A program made the translations under genes and the position numbers. From a virus, in the IMG/VR virus record IMGVR_UViG_3300031351_000016, positions 1-26,591 of that record: 26,591 nucleotides of DNA. One strand, given 5' to 3'. The notes below the pieces were generated by a model. That model had not been told where the DNA came from, made no database searches, and was given only the letters and a program-made list of their open reading frames with translations. Shown here in pieces: positions 1 through 5,386 of this stretch (within the stretch, counting starts at the first letter, position 1; every line of letters starts with the position of its first letter).

Positions 1-828
1 AAAGTTATTAAAAAAATAGAAGGGCAGGAAATAGAACTTATAGGTGTTCCTTCAGGTATTACTTTATTGGATAGGCTTACACTGGGTTTTCAGAAGTCGG
101 ATCTGATACTTATTGCCGGCCGCCCGTCGATGGGTAAAACTGCATTCTCACTTTTCATTTCACGTGAAGCAGCAATGCAAGGATATAAAATATTGTTATT
201 TTCACTTGAAATGAGCAAGCGTCAATTGTCATATCGACTTCTGGTTGATCGGTTCACGGATATTAATGAACTCAAACTGGGCAAAGATATTAACTGGGAT
301 AGTGTAAATAAACAGAACGGCGATTATGCACAGAATATATTTGTTGATGATACACCGGCACTCCGGGCAATGGAAATTCGCAGTATATCACGTAAGTTTA
401 AGAAGAAAACCGGTATTGATATGATAATTGTTGACTATCTGCAGCTGGCACGTGGTAATGATGCTTATCGCAAATCGGGCAACAAATATGCAGAAGTGGG
501 CGATATTAGTAAAGTATTTAAATCTATTGCTAAAGAACTTGATATACCTGTAATTGCTGTTAGCCAATTAAGCCGCAAGGTTGAGGATCGTTCTAACCCT
601 TTTCCAATACTTTCAGACCTGCGTGAAAGCGGTGAATTGGAACAAGATGCGGATATTGTAATATTCCTTACCCGTTTTATCCGTTTGCCTGAAAAATATT
701 GGATAGATCTTACAACAGGTGATGATATGCGGGATAAAGCCTATATTGATGTGGCAAAGAATCGTCAAGGTAAATGTGATAAAATATTAACTACAGCATC
801 AGATGATGCTATGTTTTGGAATTATTAA
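1..828 (+). CDS. dnaB: Replicative DNA helicase, DnaB-type, C-terminal domain (5' end cut by window)
   Basis: This is the RecA-like motor domain of a DnaB-family helicase, which unwinds DNA ahead of the replisome as a hexamer. The frame is open from base 1, so the gene is 5'-truncated by the window; the TTG at 67 is an internal Leu codon, not a start. Visible family motifs are G-V-P-S-G-x-T-x-L-D-R-L (49-84), the Walker A GRPSMGKT (118-141), Walker B MIIVDYLQLA (421-450), a Q/S-containing segment AVSQLSRKVE (553-582) and the sensor-like SDLRESGELEQDAD (619-660). The N-terminal primase-binding domain would lie upstream, outside the window. It heads the replication side of the phage genome, with small accessory genes following in the same direction. 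Family assignment is very secure; phage rather than host origin is inferred from the neighbours. Confidence 0.95.
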   Translation, partial: KVIKKIEGQEIELIGVPSGITLLDRLTLGFQKSDLILIAGRPSMGKTAFSLFISREAAMQGYKILLFSLEMSKRQLSYRLLVDRFTDINELKLGKDINWDSVNKQNGDYAQNIFVDDTPALRAMEIRSISRKFKKKTGIDMIIVDYLQLARGNDAYRKSGNKYAEVGDISKVFKSIAKELDIPVIAVSQLSRKVEDRSNPFPILSDLRESGELEQDADIVIFLTRFIRLPEKYWIDLTTGDDMRDKAYIDVAKNRQGKCDKILTTASDDAMFWNY

Positions 829-844
829 AATATAAATTATTAAA

Positions 845-1195
845 ATGAAATACACAATCGAAGTAGACGGCCAGCCTTTACAAAGTTCGAACGGCAAAAT
901 CTATGAATATGATAACTATGTTATAGCATCAGACAATTATCACATGTGTTATAACGAAAGTGAAAATATACTGATTGTTGCACATGGTGATGATTATGAT
1001 AATATGCCTCATTTTTTTGCAGAATTTCTGAAAGCACATCCCAAAGGAACTAAAGGGTTGCAGCATTTTAATAAGTGGTTTAACTCAAAAGACAAGGAAT
1101 TTCAGGAAATCTATTCACGGTCAAATAAAAATTATAATTCCCGGTTCCTGGGGTGGTTACAAAGAGGTATTGAGGCACAGAAAGAACTGTTTTAA
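845..1195 (+). CDS. Hypothetical protein, 116 aa
   Basis: I do not recognise the family. The protein is soluble-looking, rich in Asn, Tyr and acidic residues, with an N-terminal strand-rich part (MKYTIEVDGQPLQ) and an aromatic, more basic C-terminal half (HFNKWF, FLGWLQRG). No signal peptide, membrane segment or metal-binding pattern is seen. The start ATG follows an A/T-rich leader in which the 11-mer ATTATTAAAAT occurs twice (821-831 and 836-846). The same ATTATTAAAATG precedes the gene at 25129, so this may be a preferred SD-free leader. It is 16 nt behind the helicase stop and 2 nt before the next ATG, so it is probably cotranscribed with both. Confidence 0.75.
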   Translation: MKYTIEVDGQPLQSSNGKIYEYDNYVIASDNYHMCYNESENILIVAHGDDYDNMPHFFAEFLKAHPKGTKGLQHFNKWFNSKDKEFQEIYSRSNKNYNSRFLGWLQRGIEAQKELF

Positions 1196-1197
1196 GC

Positions 1198-1986
1198 ATG
1201 GAAAATAAAAAAGAAATATTGAATATAATTTCATTAGGAGCAGGTAGGCAAAGTTCTTATATGCTTTTGACAGCACTTGAGGGAGCATATAAATATATAC
1301 CTGATCTTGCTATATTTGCAGATACAGGTTGTGAACCTCAATATGTTTATGATTATCTTGTATGGTTGAAAGATTATGTTAAAGACAAATATGATTTTGA
1401 TATTATAATTGTTTCCGGTGGTGATTTAATACAAGATACTATTGATTATTTAGATGCCAAAAACAAAAGGGGTGCATCGTTGCCATTTTTTTTATCTCAG
1501 GGGGGAATGATACGCCGTCAATGCACAAGTGAATATAAAATAGCACCAATTAAACGATATTATCAAAAAATCAGAAAAGGTAAAAAAATAAGACAATGGA
1601 TTGGGATTTCACTTGATGAAATACAGCGGGTAAGAGATAGCTTTGCAAAATATATTGAAAATTATTATCCTTTAATTGAAAACAGAATTACAATAAGTGA
1701 AATAACAGACTGGTTCAGCAAACAAGGATTAAAAGTACCTGGTAAAAGTTCCTGTATTGTTTGCCCGTATCATTCTAATAATTATTGGCGCAGGTTTAAA
1801 AAGGAATTTCCAGACGAATTTGAAAGAGTTTGTATATTCGATGAACAAATACGAAATCATCCGAAACTTGAAAGCCAATGTTATTTACATAGAACATTAA
1901 AGCCTTTAAGAAATATTAATTTTGATTTTGAACCAACGTTATTCCCTGAACTTATTGAGGAATGTGATGGAATGTGTGGGCTTTGA
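1198..1986 (+). CDS. PAPS reductase / PP-loop adenine-nucleotide hydrolase family protein, 262 aa
   Basis: PP-loop ATPase fold protein of the phosphoadenosine-phosphosulfate reductase family. Visible motifs: PP-loop SLGAGRQSS (residues 12-20), ADTGCEP (41-47), CTSEYKIAP (109-117, the family's CTxxxKIxP), IGISLDEIQR (135-144), and a Cys pair in SSCIVCPYH (C186, C189). The C-terminus ends CDGMCGL (C256, C260). Known members activate sulfate or thiolate nucleic acids by adenylation; phage-encoded members are common but mostly of unproven role. With C109, C186 and C189 it could bind an Fe-S cluster, as DndC- or TtcA-type proteins do (inference). There is no Dnd-like neighbour here, so DNA phosphorothioation is not supported. 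It sits just downstream of the helicase and ends at a palindromic element. Confidence 0.88.
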   Translation: MENKKEILNIISLGAGRQSSYMLLTALEGAYKYIPDLAIFADTGCEPQYVYDYLVWLKDYVKDKYDFDIIIVSGGDLIQDTIDYLDAKNKRGASLPFFLSQGGMIRRQCTSEYKIAPIKRYYQKIRKGKKIRQWIGISLDEIQRVRDSFAKYIENYYPLIENRITISEITDWFSKQGLKVPGKSSCIVCPYHSNNYWRRFKKEFPDEFERVCIFDEQIRNHPKLESQCYLHRTLKPLRNINFDFEPTLFPELIEECDGMCGL

Positions 1987-1999
1987 TGTTTTAAAACAT
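1986..1999. promoter_or_regulatory. 14-bp perfect palindrome, candidate operator
   Basis: ATGTTTTAAAACAT is a perfect palindrome that begins on the last base of the stop codon of the PAPS-reductase-like gene and lies about 60 nt before the next gene. A near-identical palindrome, ATGTTTTATAACAT (one base different), lies at 5452-5465 over the candidate promoter of the packaging genes. This suggests a shared repressor or activator site (inference). A TTTG at 1982-1985 and TATTAGTA at 2007-2014 could form a weak flanking promoter. Confidence 0.5.
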
Positions 2000-2047
2000 A
2001 CGAAAATATTAGTACACTAACAAGTTATTAACTAAATTGCATTAACC

Positions 2048-2061
2048 AAGGAGGAATAGAT
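2048..2061 (+). promoter_or_regulatory. Strong Shine-Dalgarno leader
   Basis: AAGGAGGAATAGAT directly precedes ATG 2062. It is nearly the same 14-nt leader as at 11670-11683 (AAGGAGGAATAATT), while most genes in this window have no recognisable SD. It fixes the start of the 56-aa membrane protein. Confidence 0.8.
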
Positions 2062-2232
2062 ATGACAACAGTAGAAACAATATCATTTGCATTGATAGCA
2101 GTATTTGTATTTCTCGGTATAGTATTGAGTATATTCCCCCGCAACCGTCAAAAGCAGGAATATCCCAAATATAGGCAAAGCGGAAGGAAATACAAGAGAA
2201 GGACGAGACATTATGCTAAAAAAGAGAAATAA
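2062..2232 (+). CDS. Small single-span membrane protein, 56 aa
   Basis: This short gene encodes MTTVETISFA followed by a hydrophobic segment (about residues 7-25, rich in Ile, Val, Phe, Leu) and a very basic C-terminal tail with many Lys and Arg (about residues 27-56). The layout predicts one transmembrane helix with the positive tail in the cytoplasm. The start is supported by one of the only three strong Shine-Dalgarno sequences in the window, 7 nt upstream of ATG. Function is unknown. Candidates are a host-takeover or superinfection-exclusion protein, but nothing in the sequence decides this. Confidence 0.75.
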   Translation: MTTVETISFALIAVFVFLGIVLSIFPRNRQKQEYPKYRQSGRKYKRRTRHYAKKEK

Positions 2233-2265
2233 ACAAGCGAATTGACAATAATAAAATCGAACAAA

Positions 2266-2490
2266 ATGAGTGTATCAATTATGGAAGCCTTACAAAATGC
2301 TGATTACAACTTGCAAAACAATGCAGGGTTGGGACTGGTAATTGCAAAAAGCCAGGTGCATAATGCAACAGTGCTACTTGGTAAAGGATATGGAATTTGG
2401 ACAAAAGTAGAACCGCTTTTAGAAAAATGGGGGCGCGTTGAAGATGTTCCTGAATTGGATGATAATAATGATATTAACCAAGATGAATAA
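2266..2490 (+). CDS. Hypothetical acidic protein, 74 aa
   Basis: I choose ATG 2266 (MSVSIMEALQNADYN) rather than the in-frame TTG at 2242, because an ATG is available and the preceding residues add nothing recognisable. The body looks helical (ALQNADYNLQNN, LGLVIAKSQVHNATVLLGKG) and the C-terminus is strongly acidic (VEDVPELDDNNDINQDE). No motif is recognised. Its last codons form part of a 21-bp repeat that recurs 48 bp downstream (2485-2553). Confidence 0.65.
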   Translation: MSVSIMEALQNADYNLQNNAGLGLVIAKSQVHNATVLLGKGYGIWTKVEPLLEKWGRVEDVPELDDNNDINQDE

Positions 2491-2553
2491 TACGGATGTG
2501 TACAAAGTATTTTAGCCGCGGTAATTTGCAGCGAATAATACGGATGTGCACAA
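2485..2553. repeat. Two copies of a 21-bp direct repeat
   Basis: GAATAATACGGATGTGTACAA (2485-2505) recurs at 2533-2553 with a single T to C change. The first copy includes the last codons of the 74-aa gene; the second leads into the start of the next gene. Each copy contains TGTGYACAA, whose complement TTGTRCACA resembles a DnaA box (TTATCCACA, 7 of 9 for the second copy). This is noteworthy because a DnaA domain IV gene lies about 600 bp downstream, but the link is only an inference. Confidence 0.6.
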
Positions 2554-2567
2554 CAAAAACTTGAGCC

Positions 2568-2786
2568 ATGATAGATGAATTTGAAATATTTGAGGATACA
2601 AAATGCTGGATGGGATTTGAGGGAGAAAGCGAAGATGAAACACTTTGGGTTTATTGTAGGTGTCCTGAATGTGGTAGGTATTTAAAAAGAGGTGAATGTT
2701 GGATTAACCTTAATGGGGATTTTAAACTAAAAAAATTTATATGCAAAAAGCACGGTGAGGTCGATCCATTTAGTATTGTAAATTAA
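2568..2786 (+). CDS. Small zinc-ribbon-like protein, 72 aa
   Basis: An acidic N-terminus (MIDEFEIFEDTKCW) is followed by a Cys-rich block: CRCPECGRYLKRGEC around residues 30-44 and CKKHGEV near residue 60. C-x-C-x2-C plus a distant C-x2-H is compatible with one structural zinc site, as in many small phage proteins. No catalytic motif is seen. It is the first of five genes in this region that share the leader AACAAAAACYTGA-N3-ATG (2552-2567 here), which supports the chosen start. Function unknown; DNA or RNA binding would be a guess. Confidence 0.7.
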   Translation: MIDEFEIFEDTKCWMGFEGESEDETLWVYCRCPECGRYLKRGECWINLNGDFKLKKFICKKHGEVDPFSIVN

Positions 2787-2800
2787 CAAAAACCTGAATC

Positions 2801-3019
2801 ATGAAAAATGAATACATAGAACAAGACTTGAAAGATGAATATGTGCAGGCCGTAAGGCGGAAAGGCAAATTATATGCAGAGGGGTATTTAGAGGGTTTGA
2901 TTGATGGTAATAATCTATCATTTAATTTATGGGATATTATAAAATCGGTTTGTGAACATGAAAGAACCAGAGGATGCGATGGACTTTATTATTGTGAAAA
3001 ATGCGGGATCCCAATGTAG
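2801..3019 (+). CDS. Small protein with C-terminal zinc-knuckle-like motif, 72 aa
   Basis: Residues 1-45 look helical and charged (QDLKDEYVQAVRRKGKLYAEGYLEGLIDG). The C-terminus carries C-E-H-E-R-T-R-G-C-D-G-L-Y-Y-C-E-K-C-G, with four Cys and one His within about 20 residues, which fits a compact zinc site. The helical segment (RRKGKLYAEGYLEG) has the same flavour as RKGYLAGFQKGED in the DnaA-C protein encoded just downstream, a weak likeness only. The leader AACAAAAACCTGA-N3 at 2785-2800 supports ATG 2801. Function unknown. Confidence 0.7.
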   Translation: MKNEYIEQDLKDEYVQAVRRKGKLYAEGYLEGLIDGNNLSFNLWDIIKSVCEHERTRGCDGLYYCEKCGIPM

Positions 3020-3037
3020 CAAACAAAAACTTGAAAT

Positions 3038-3157
3038 ATGAGAAACGCAATAGAAGAACCAGCAGAAGGCAAGGGATGTTTAATATGGATAATACGGGTA
3101 ATATTCATTATCCTCGCTGTTGGGGCAATATTAATTTTAAAAGCATTGTTATTATGA
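3038..3157 (+). CDS. Tiny single-span membrane protein, 39 aa
   Basis: ATG 3038 opens a 39-aa protein: MRNAIEEPAEGKGC, then an almost uninterrupted hydrophobic stretch (residues 15-39, Leu/Ile/Val/Ala). It has the conserved leader AACAAAAACTTGA-N3 at 3022-3037, identical in position to that of the genes at 2568 and 2801. Its stop overlaps the ATG of the DnaA-C gene in an ATGA junction (3154-3157), the usual sign of translational coupling. The longer frame that begins at 3001 and covers this region is therefore unlikely to be the true start of the downstream gene. Function unknown; a small membrane-inserted regulator is possible. Confidence 0.65.
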   Translation: MRNAIEEPAEGKGCLIWIIRVIFIILAVGAILILKALLL

Positions 3158-3582
3158 AAACACCTGAACAATATGCCGAAGAGTTTATACTTAGTGAATT
3201 TCCTGAAGCAAAAGCAAATGAAGTATTCCTTTTAAGAAAAGGATATCTTGCTGGTTTTCAAAAGGGTGAGGATTTAAGAATGCAACGCATATCACCTTAT
3301 GAATATATTATAGGAGTTATTTCTTCATATCAAAGTATTCCTATTGAAATAATGAAACAAAAAACCAGGAAACGGGAAATTGTTTTTGCACGGCAATTAT
3401 GCTATTACTTTGGGAAAAAGTCTACAAACCTGTCATTATACATGCTTGGTAAACCTTTTGATCAGGATCATGCAACAGCACTTCATGGCATACAGGTTAT
3501 TGATAATTTAATATTTACAGACAGGAATATGCGGACAGAAATAAATGAGATAAAGGGGAAAATTGAAGAAAAATTAAAATAG
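3154..3582 (+). CDS. Stand-alone DnaA domain IV (Bac_DnaA_C-like) protein, 142 aa
   Basis: Residues about 44-130 match the DnaA box-binding domain IV. There is a first helix region (ISPYEYIIGVISSYQSIPIE), then KTRKREIVFARQLCYYF (69-85; compare K-S-R-K-R-E-I-V-x-A-R-Q in DnaA), NLSLYMLGKPF, and the signature DHATALHGIQVI (105-116, DnaA D-H-[ST]-T-V-x-H). No AAA+ ATPase domain is present. Residues 1-43 (PEQYAEEFILSEFPEA, RKGYLAGFQKGED) form a helical extension that I do not recognise. The start at 3154 is chosen because of the ATGA overlap with the tiny membrane gene. In the family this domain binds DnaA boxes by helix-turn-helix. Here it could load or regulate replication with the nearby DnaB-type helicase, or compete with host DnaA (inference). 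Confidence 0.85.
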   Translation: MKTPEQYAEEFILSEFPEAKANEVFLLRKGYLAGFQKGEDLRMQRISPYEYIIGVISSYQSIPIEIMKQKTRKREIVFARQLCYYFGKKSTNLSLYMLGKPFDQDHATALHGIQVIDNLIFTDRNMRTEINEIKGKIEEKLK

Positions 3583-3587
3583 CAATC

Positions 3588-3953
3588 ATGAAAACAGCAA
3601 AAGAATTTTTAGAGGAAAATAGTATTTGGGCTAAGGTGGACGATGATAATTTGACTAAAAAGGTTTTAATAGAATTTGCAGAACAATACGCCAAGCAATA
3701 CTGTGAGGAGAAGATGAAAGAAATAGAAAATGAACCCAAAGAGCCTTATTTTGGATGGTGCGATGTTGAGGGATGTAATAAAGAAGGTTGTTCTGGCGGT
3801 ATGGCATGGAATGATACGGGATATTGGACTGTATGTACTGAACACTCGCAAGACTATAGAGCAGGCAAACCCCAACCTAAAATGAAACAGGAAGCAATAG
3901 ACAGGGAGAAAAGTAGGGATAAAAAAACAGGATGGTTAACCAATAAACAATAA
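3588..3953 (+). CDS. Hypothetical protein with Cys/His cluster, 121 aa
   Basis: The N-terminus is a charged helical segment (MKTAKEFLEEN, LTKKVLIEFAEQYAKQYCEEK, about residues 1-45). It is followed by a compact Cys/His region, WCDVEGCNKEGCSGGMAW and then VCTEHSQDY (about residues 57-90), that could bind one zinc. The tail is polar and basic. The layout of helical leader plus small zinc module recalls other tiny phage accessory proteins, but I cannot name a family. It lies 5 nt after the DnaA-C stop, so it is probably cotranscribed. Confidence 0.75.
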   Translation: MKTAKEFLEENSIWAKVDDDNLTKKVLIEFAEQYAKQYCEEKMKEIENEPKEPYFGWCDVEGCNKEGCSGGMAWNDTGYWTVCTEHSQDYRAGKPQPKMKQEAIDREKSRDKKTGWLTNKQ

Positions 3954-3957
3954 AGCT

Positions 3958-4152
3958 ATGGAAAAATTAGCAGAAACAATATTAATTGAATTAGTAAAAA
4001 TTGCAGAAACGGACATAAAATGGATAAGAGCGACAAAGGAATGTGCAGAAAAGGAGGGTGTAAATTATAATTATTATGTTGCAACAATAGCTTGGGCTTA
4101 TGCATTACAATTTCAAAAAGTTAAGGAAAAAATATTAGCCGAAAAAAACTAA
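3958..4152 (+). CDS. Hypothetical helical protein, 64 aa
   Basis: A wholly alpha-helical-looking small protein: MEKLAETILIELVKIAETDIKW, a short turn, then NYYVATIAWAYALQFQKVKEKI. No signal peptide, metal site or known motif is visible; the central segment is hydrophobic but too short and too broken for a sure membrane span. It starts 4 nt after the stop of the preceding gene. Function unknown. Confidence 0.65.
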   Translation: MEKLAETILIELVKIAETDIKWIRATKECAEKEGVNYNYYVATIAWAYALQFQKVKEKILAEKN

Positions 4153-4166
4153 CAAACACCAAGACC

Positions 4167-4463
4167 ATGAGTGAACCGATATTAGCCCCAATCAAGGCAA
4201 GTGAGGAATTGCCGAAAGAAGATGGTAGTTACATTATATATAATAATAAGACTGGCTATGATATTTATTTCTTTGAAGTAGGTTGGTCTGAAGATTTTTG
4301 GCTTAAAAGACATCAACTTTGGTACAAACCAGTATCAGTAGATGAATATAAGAAAGAGATAATACTGAATTTTCTTAATTGGTATTATTCATCAAATATT
4401 GCAGGTACAAATAATAAGATAATAACTGAAAATTACATAAAATCCAAATTAACAGAGAAATGA
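4167..4463 (+). CDS. DUF551-like small protein, copy 1, 98 aa
   Basis: MSEPILAPIKASEELPKEDGSY, then variable strand-rich sequence, then LWYKPVSVDEYK and a helical tail. The pattern 'P-I-x-A-S-E-x-L-P-x-x-D-G ... W-Y-x-P-V' resembles the DUF551 type of small phage protein (typically W-I-x-V-x-x-x-L-P ... W-x-P-x). That likeness is by eye only. The start is fixed by the shared 16-nt leader AACAAACACCAAGACC at 4151-4166. It is the first of two tandem paralogues (second at 4499). Its stop forms an ATGA overlap with an in-frame upstream ATG (4460) of the second copy. Function unknown. Confidence 0.75.
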   Translation: MSEPILAPIKASEELPKEDGSYIIYNNKTGYDIYFFEVGWSEDFWLKRHQLWYKPVSVDEYKKEIILNFLNWYYSSNIAGTNNKIITENYIKSKLTEK

Positions 4464-4498
4464 AGAAAATAAATAAAAAACCAACAAACACCAAGACC

Positions 4499-4753
4499 AT
4501 GAGTGAACCGATTTTAATACCGATAAAGGCAAGTGAAGAATTGCCGAAAGACAAAACTTTAGTTTATACAAATGAAGGAGAAGCAATTTATGATTCTTAT
4601 TATGAATATTGGTATGATAATAATGGAGAAACGGTATATGGTATTTTGTATTGGTACAAACCAGTATCAGAAGATGAATATAAAATAGGGATAAGAAAAG
4701 AATTGTTAAATGAATTAAGAGAAGAAGGTTTTAATATACCTGAATATTGTTAA
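4499..4753 (+). CDS. DUF551-like small protein, copy 2, 84 aa
   Basis: Paralogue of the preceding gene: MSEPILIPIKASEELPKDKTL at the N-terminus and WYKPVSEDEYK near the C-terminus are shared, while the centre (YTNEGEAIYDSYYEYWYDNN) is different. I prefer ATG 4499 because the 16 nt before it are identical to the leader of copy 1 and because MSEPIL is the conserved N-terminus. The in-frame ATG at 4460 (13 residues longer, overlapping the upstream stop as ATGA) is a real alternative. The divergent acidic/aromatic middle against conserved ends suggests that the ends form a structural core and the middle a changing interaction surface (inference). Confidence 0.7.
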   Translation: MSEPILIPIKASEELPKDKTLVYTNEGEAIYDSYYEYWYDNNGETVYGILYWYKPVSEDEYKIGIRKELLNELREEGFNIPEYC

Positions 4754-4770
4754 ATCCAAACTAACAGAGA

Positions 4771-4782
4771 AAGGAGAATAAC
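4771..4782 (+). promoter_or_regulatory. Shine-Dalgarno leader
   Basis: AAGGAGAATAAC directly precedes ATG 4783. With the base before it, AAAGGAGAAT (4770-4779) is exactly complementary to ATTCTCCTTT at 5306-5315, the 3' arm of a hairpin in the candidate small RNA downstream. Confidence 0.7.
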
Positions 4783-4959
4783 ATGAAAATCGAAGAACTT
4801 ACAAGTTATAAACTGAATCACCAGGCACTACAAATGATGGCAATGGTGAAGGAACAATACCCGGAAATGAAAACCGTGCTTATGCACCTCAAGACTATAA
4901 GCAATGAATTAAATGGTCAAACCATTAAAGAAATAACCGGCGAAAATGGAAATGATTGA
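4783..4959 (+). CDS. Hypothetical protein, 58 aa
   Basis: A small helical-looking protein: MKIEELTSYKLNHQALQMM, a hydrophobic/charged middle (VKEQYPEMKTVLMHLKTISN), and a polar end. No domain is recognised. The start is set by a clear Shine-Dalgarno (AAGGAG, 7 nt before ATG), unusual for this window. Its end overlaps the next gene by 14 bp (or 8 bp if that gene starts at 4952), so the two are probably translationally coupled. Confidence 0.65.
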   Translation: MKIEELTSYKLNHQALQMMAMVKEQYPEMKTVLMHLKTISNELNGQTIKEITGENGND

Positions 4960-5182
4960 TCTTAAACCAGGCGATCTTGTATTAATAGACTGGAACGGCA
5001 ATCTTTATCACAAGGTTCAGCATTATCATATTGTGGAAGTATCAAAAACCACTATCCGGGCAATAGTAGCGAAAAACGAGCCTTCAGACACTGATATTCA
5101 CATTAATATACCAATAAAGGATAGTGAACTACCTCGCATTGATATTATTTATATATTTGCAATATATAGTTCTTTAAAATAA
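4946..5182 (+). CDS. Hypothetical small beta-rich protein, 78 aa
   Basis: The sequence MEMIDLKPGDLVLIDWNGNL followed by alternating strand-like segments (HYHIVEVSKTTIRAIVAKN, DIIYIFAIYSSL) suggests a small SH3-like or other beta-barrel fold. The 'L-K-P-G-D-L-V' opening is common in such folds. No catalytic or metal-binding residues stand out. The start could equally be ATG 4952 (M3). It is the last gene before the 324-bp gene-free region, and its 3' end contains a perfect TATATTTG -7 promoter element (5152-5159). Function unknown. Confidence 0.65.
   Translation: MEMIDLKPGDLVLIDWNGNLYHKVQHYHIVEVSKTTIRAIVAKNEPSDTDIHINIPIKDSELPRIDIIYIFAIYSSLK
5152..5159 (+). promoter_or_regulatory. TAnnTTTG -7 promoter element, candidate
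   Basis: TATATTTG exactly fits the Bacteroidetes -7 consensus TAnnTTTG. It lies inside the end of the 78-aa gene, about 36 nt before the first stem of the candidate small RNA. I see no good TTTG -33 partner at 19-21 nt upstream, so the call is tentative. Confidence 0.4.
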
Positions 5183-5194
5183 AATATTGTAAAA

Positions 5195-5386
5195 GGCAAG
5201 TGGAAGCTACTTCTTGATTTTGCAGGCGGTTTAGCGAATAAAAAAAGCCACTATTGCCTAAGAAGAAAAAGGAGAATTAGTAAGCCGCACAGTTAGCTTC
5301 TGTAAATTCTCCTTTAATAAAAATACTCATCTTCCAATTCGTAAGTGGAGAAGGAGTTCGAGAGCCACCTTTGGGAGGCTTTTGTT
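5195..5386 (+). ncRNA. Candidate structured small RNA ending in an intrinsic terminator
   Basis: The gap between the genes at 4946 and 5507 contains no convincing reading frame but three ordered hairpins. Stem A is GGCAAGTGG (5195-5203) with CCACTATTGCC (5248-5258), nine pairs with a 2-nt bulge. Stem B is AAAGGAGAATT (5268-5278) with AATTCTCCTTT (5305-5315), 11 perfect pairs, with a possible inner AAGC/GCTT helix. Stem C is a terminator at 5363-5386. A perfect TAnnTTTG element at 5152-5159 could start a transcript of about 215-220 nt. The 3' arm of stem B is exactly complementary over 10 nt to the SD of the gene at 4783 and also resembles an anti-SD. Target regulation in trans, or a leader attenuating the structural operon, are both possible. 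No known RNA family is recognised. Confidence 0.5.
5363..5386 (+). terminator. Intrinsic terminator
   Basis: AGCCACC (5363-5369), loop TTTG, GGAGGCT (5374-5380), one A-A mismatch in seven positions, followed by TTTGTTTCTT. It would end transcription of the early/accessory genes or of the small RNA just before the promoter region of the packaging genes. Confidence 0.7.

Larger units (their letters stand above)
4151..4775 (+). repeat. Tandem duplication of a small gene and its leader
   Basis: The 30 bases 4151-4180 (16-nt leader plus ATGAGTGAACCGAT) recur exactly at 4483-4512. Similarity continues through the IKASEELPK coding stretch, the WYKPVS-[VE]-DEYK stretch, and the end AATCCAAAYTAACAGAGAAA (near 4441-4460 and 4754-4773). 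The middle parts have diverged strongly. This shows an old tandem duplication of a unit of about 300 bp whose ends have stayed alike. Confidence 0.85.

Noticed and set aside
1198-1986. DNA phosphorothioation (Dnd) or Ssp defence gene
   Set aside because: Only a family-level likeness; no DndA, B, D, E or Ssp neighbours and the context is phage replication.
3001-3153. Start of the DnaA-like gene at 3001
   Set aside because: The added N-terminus lies over the end of the upstream gene and over the 39-aa membrane gene in another frame. ATG 3154 has an ATGA junction and begins a sensible protein.
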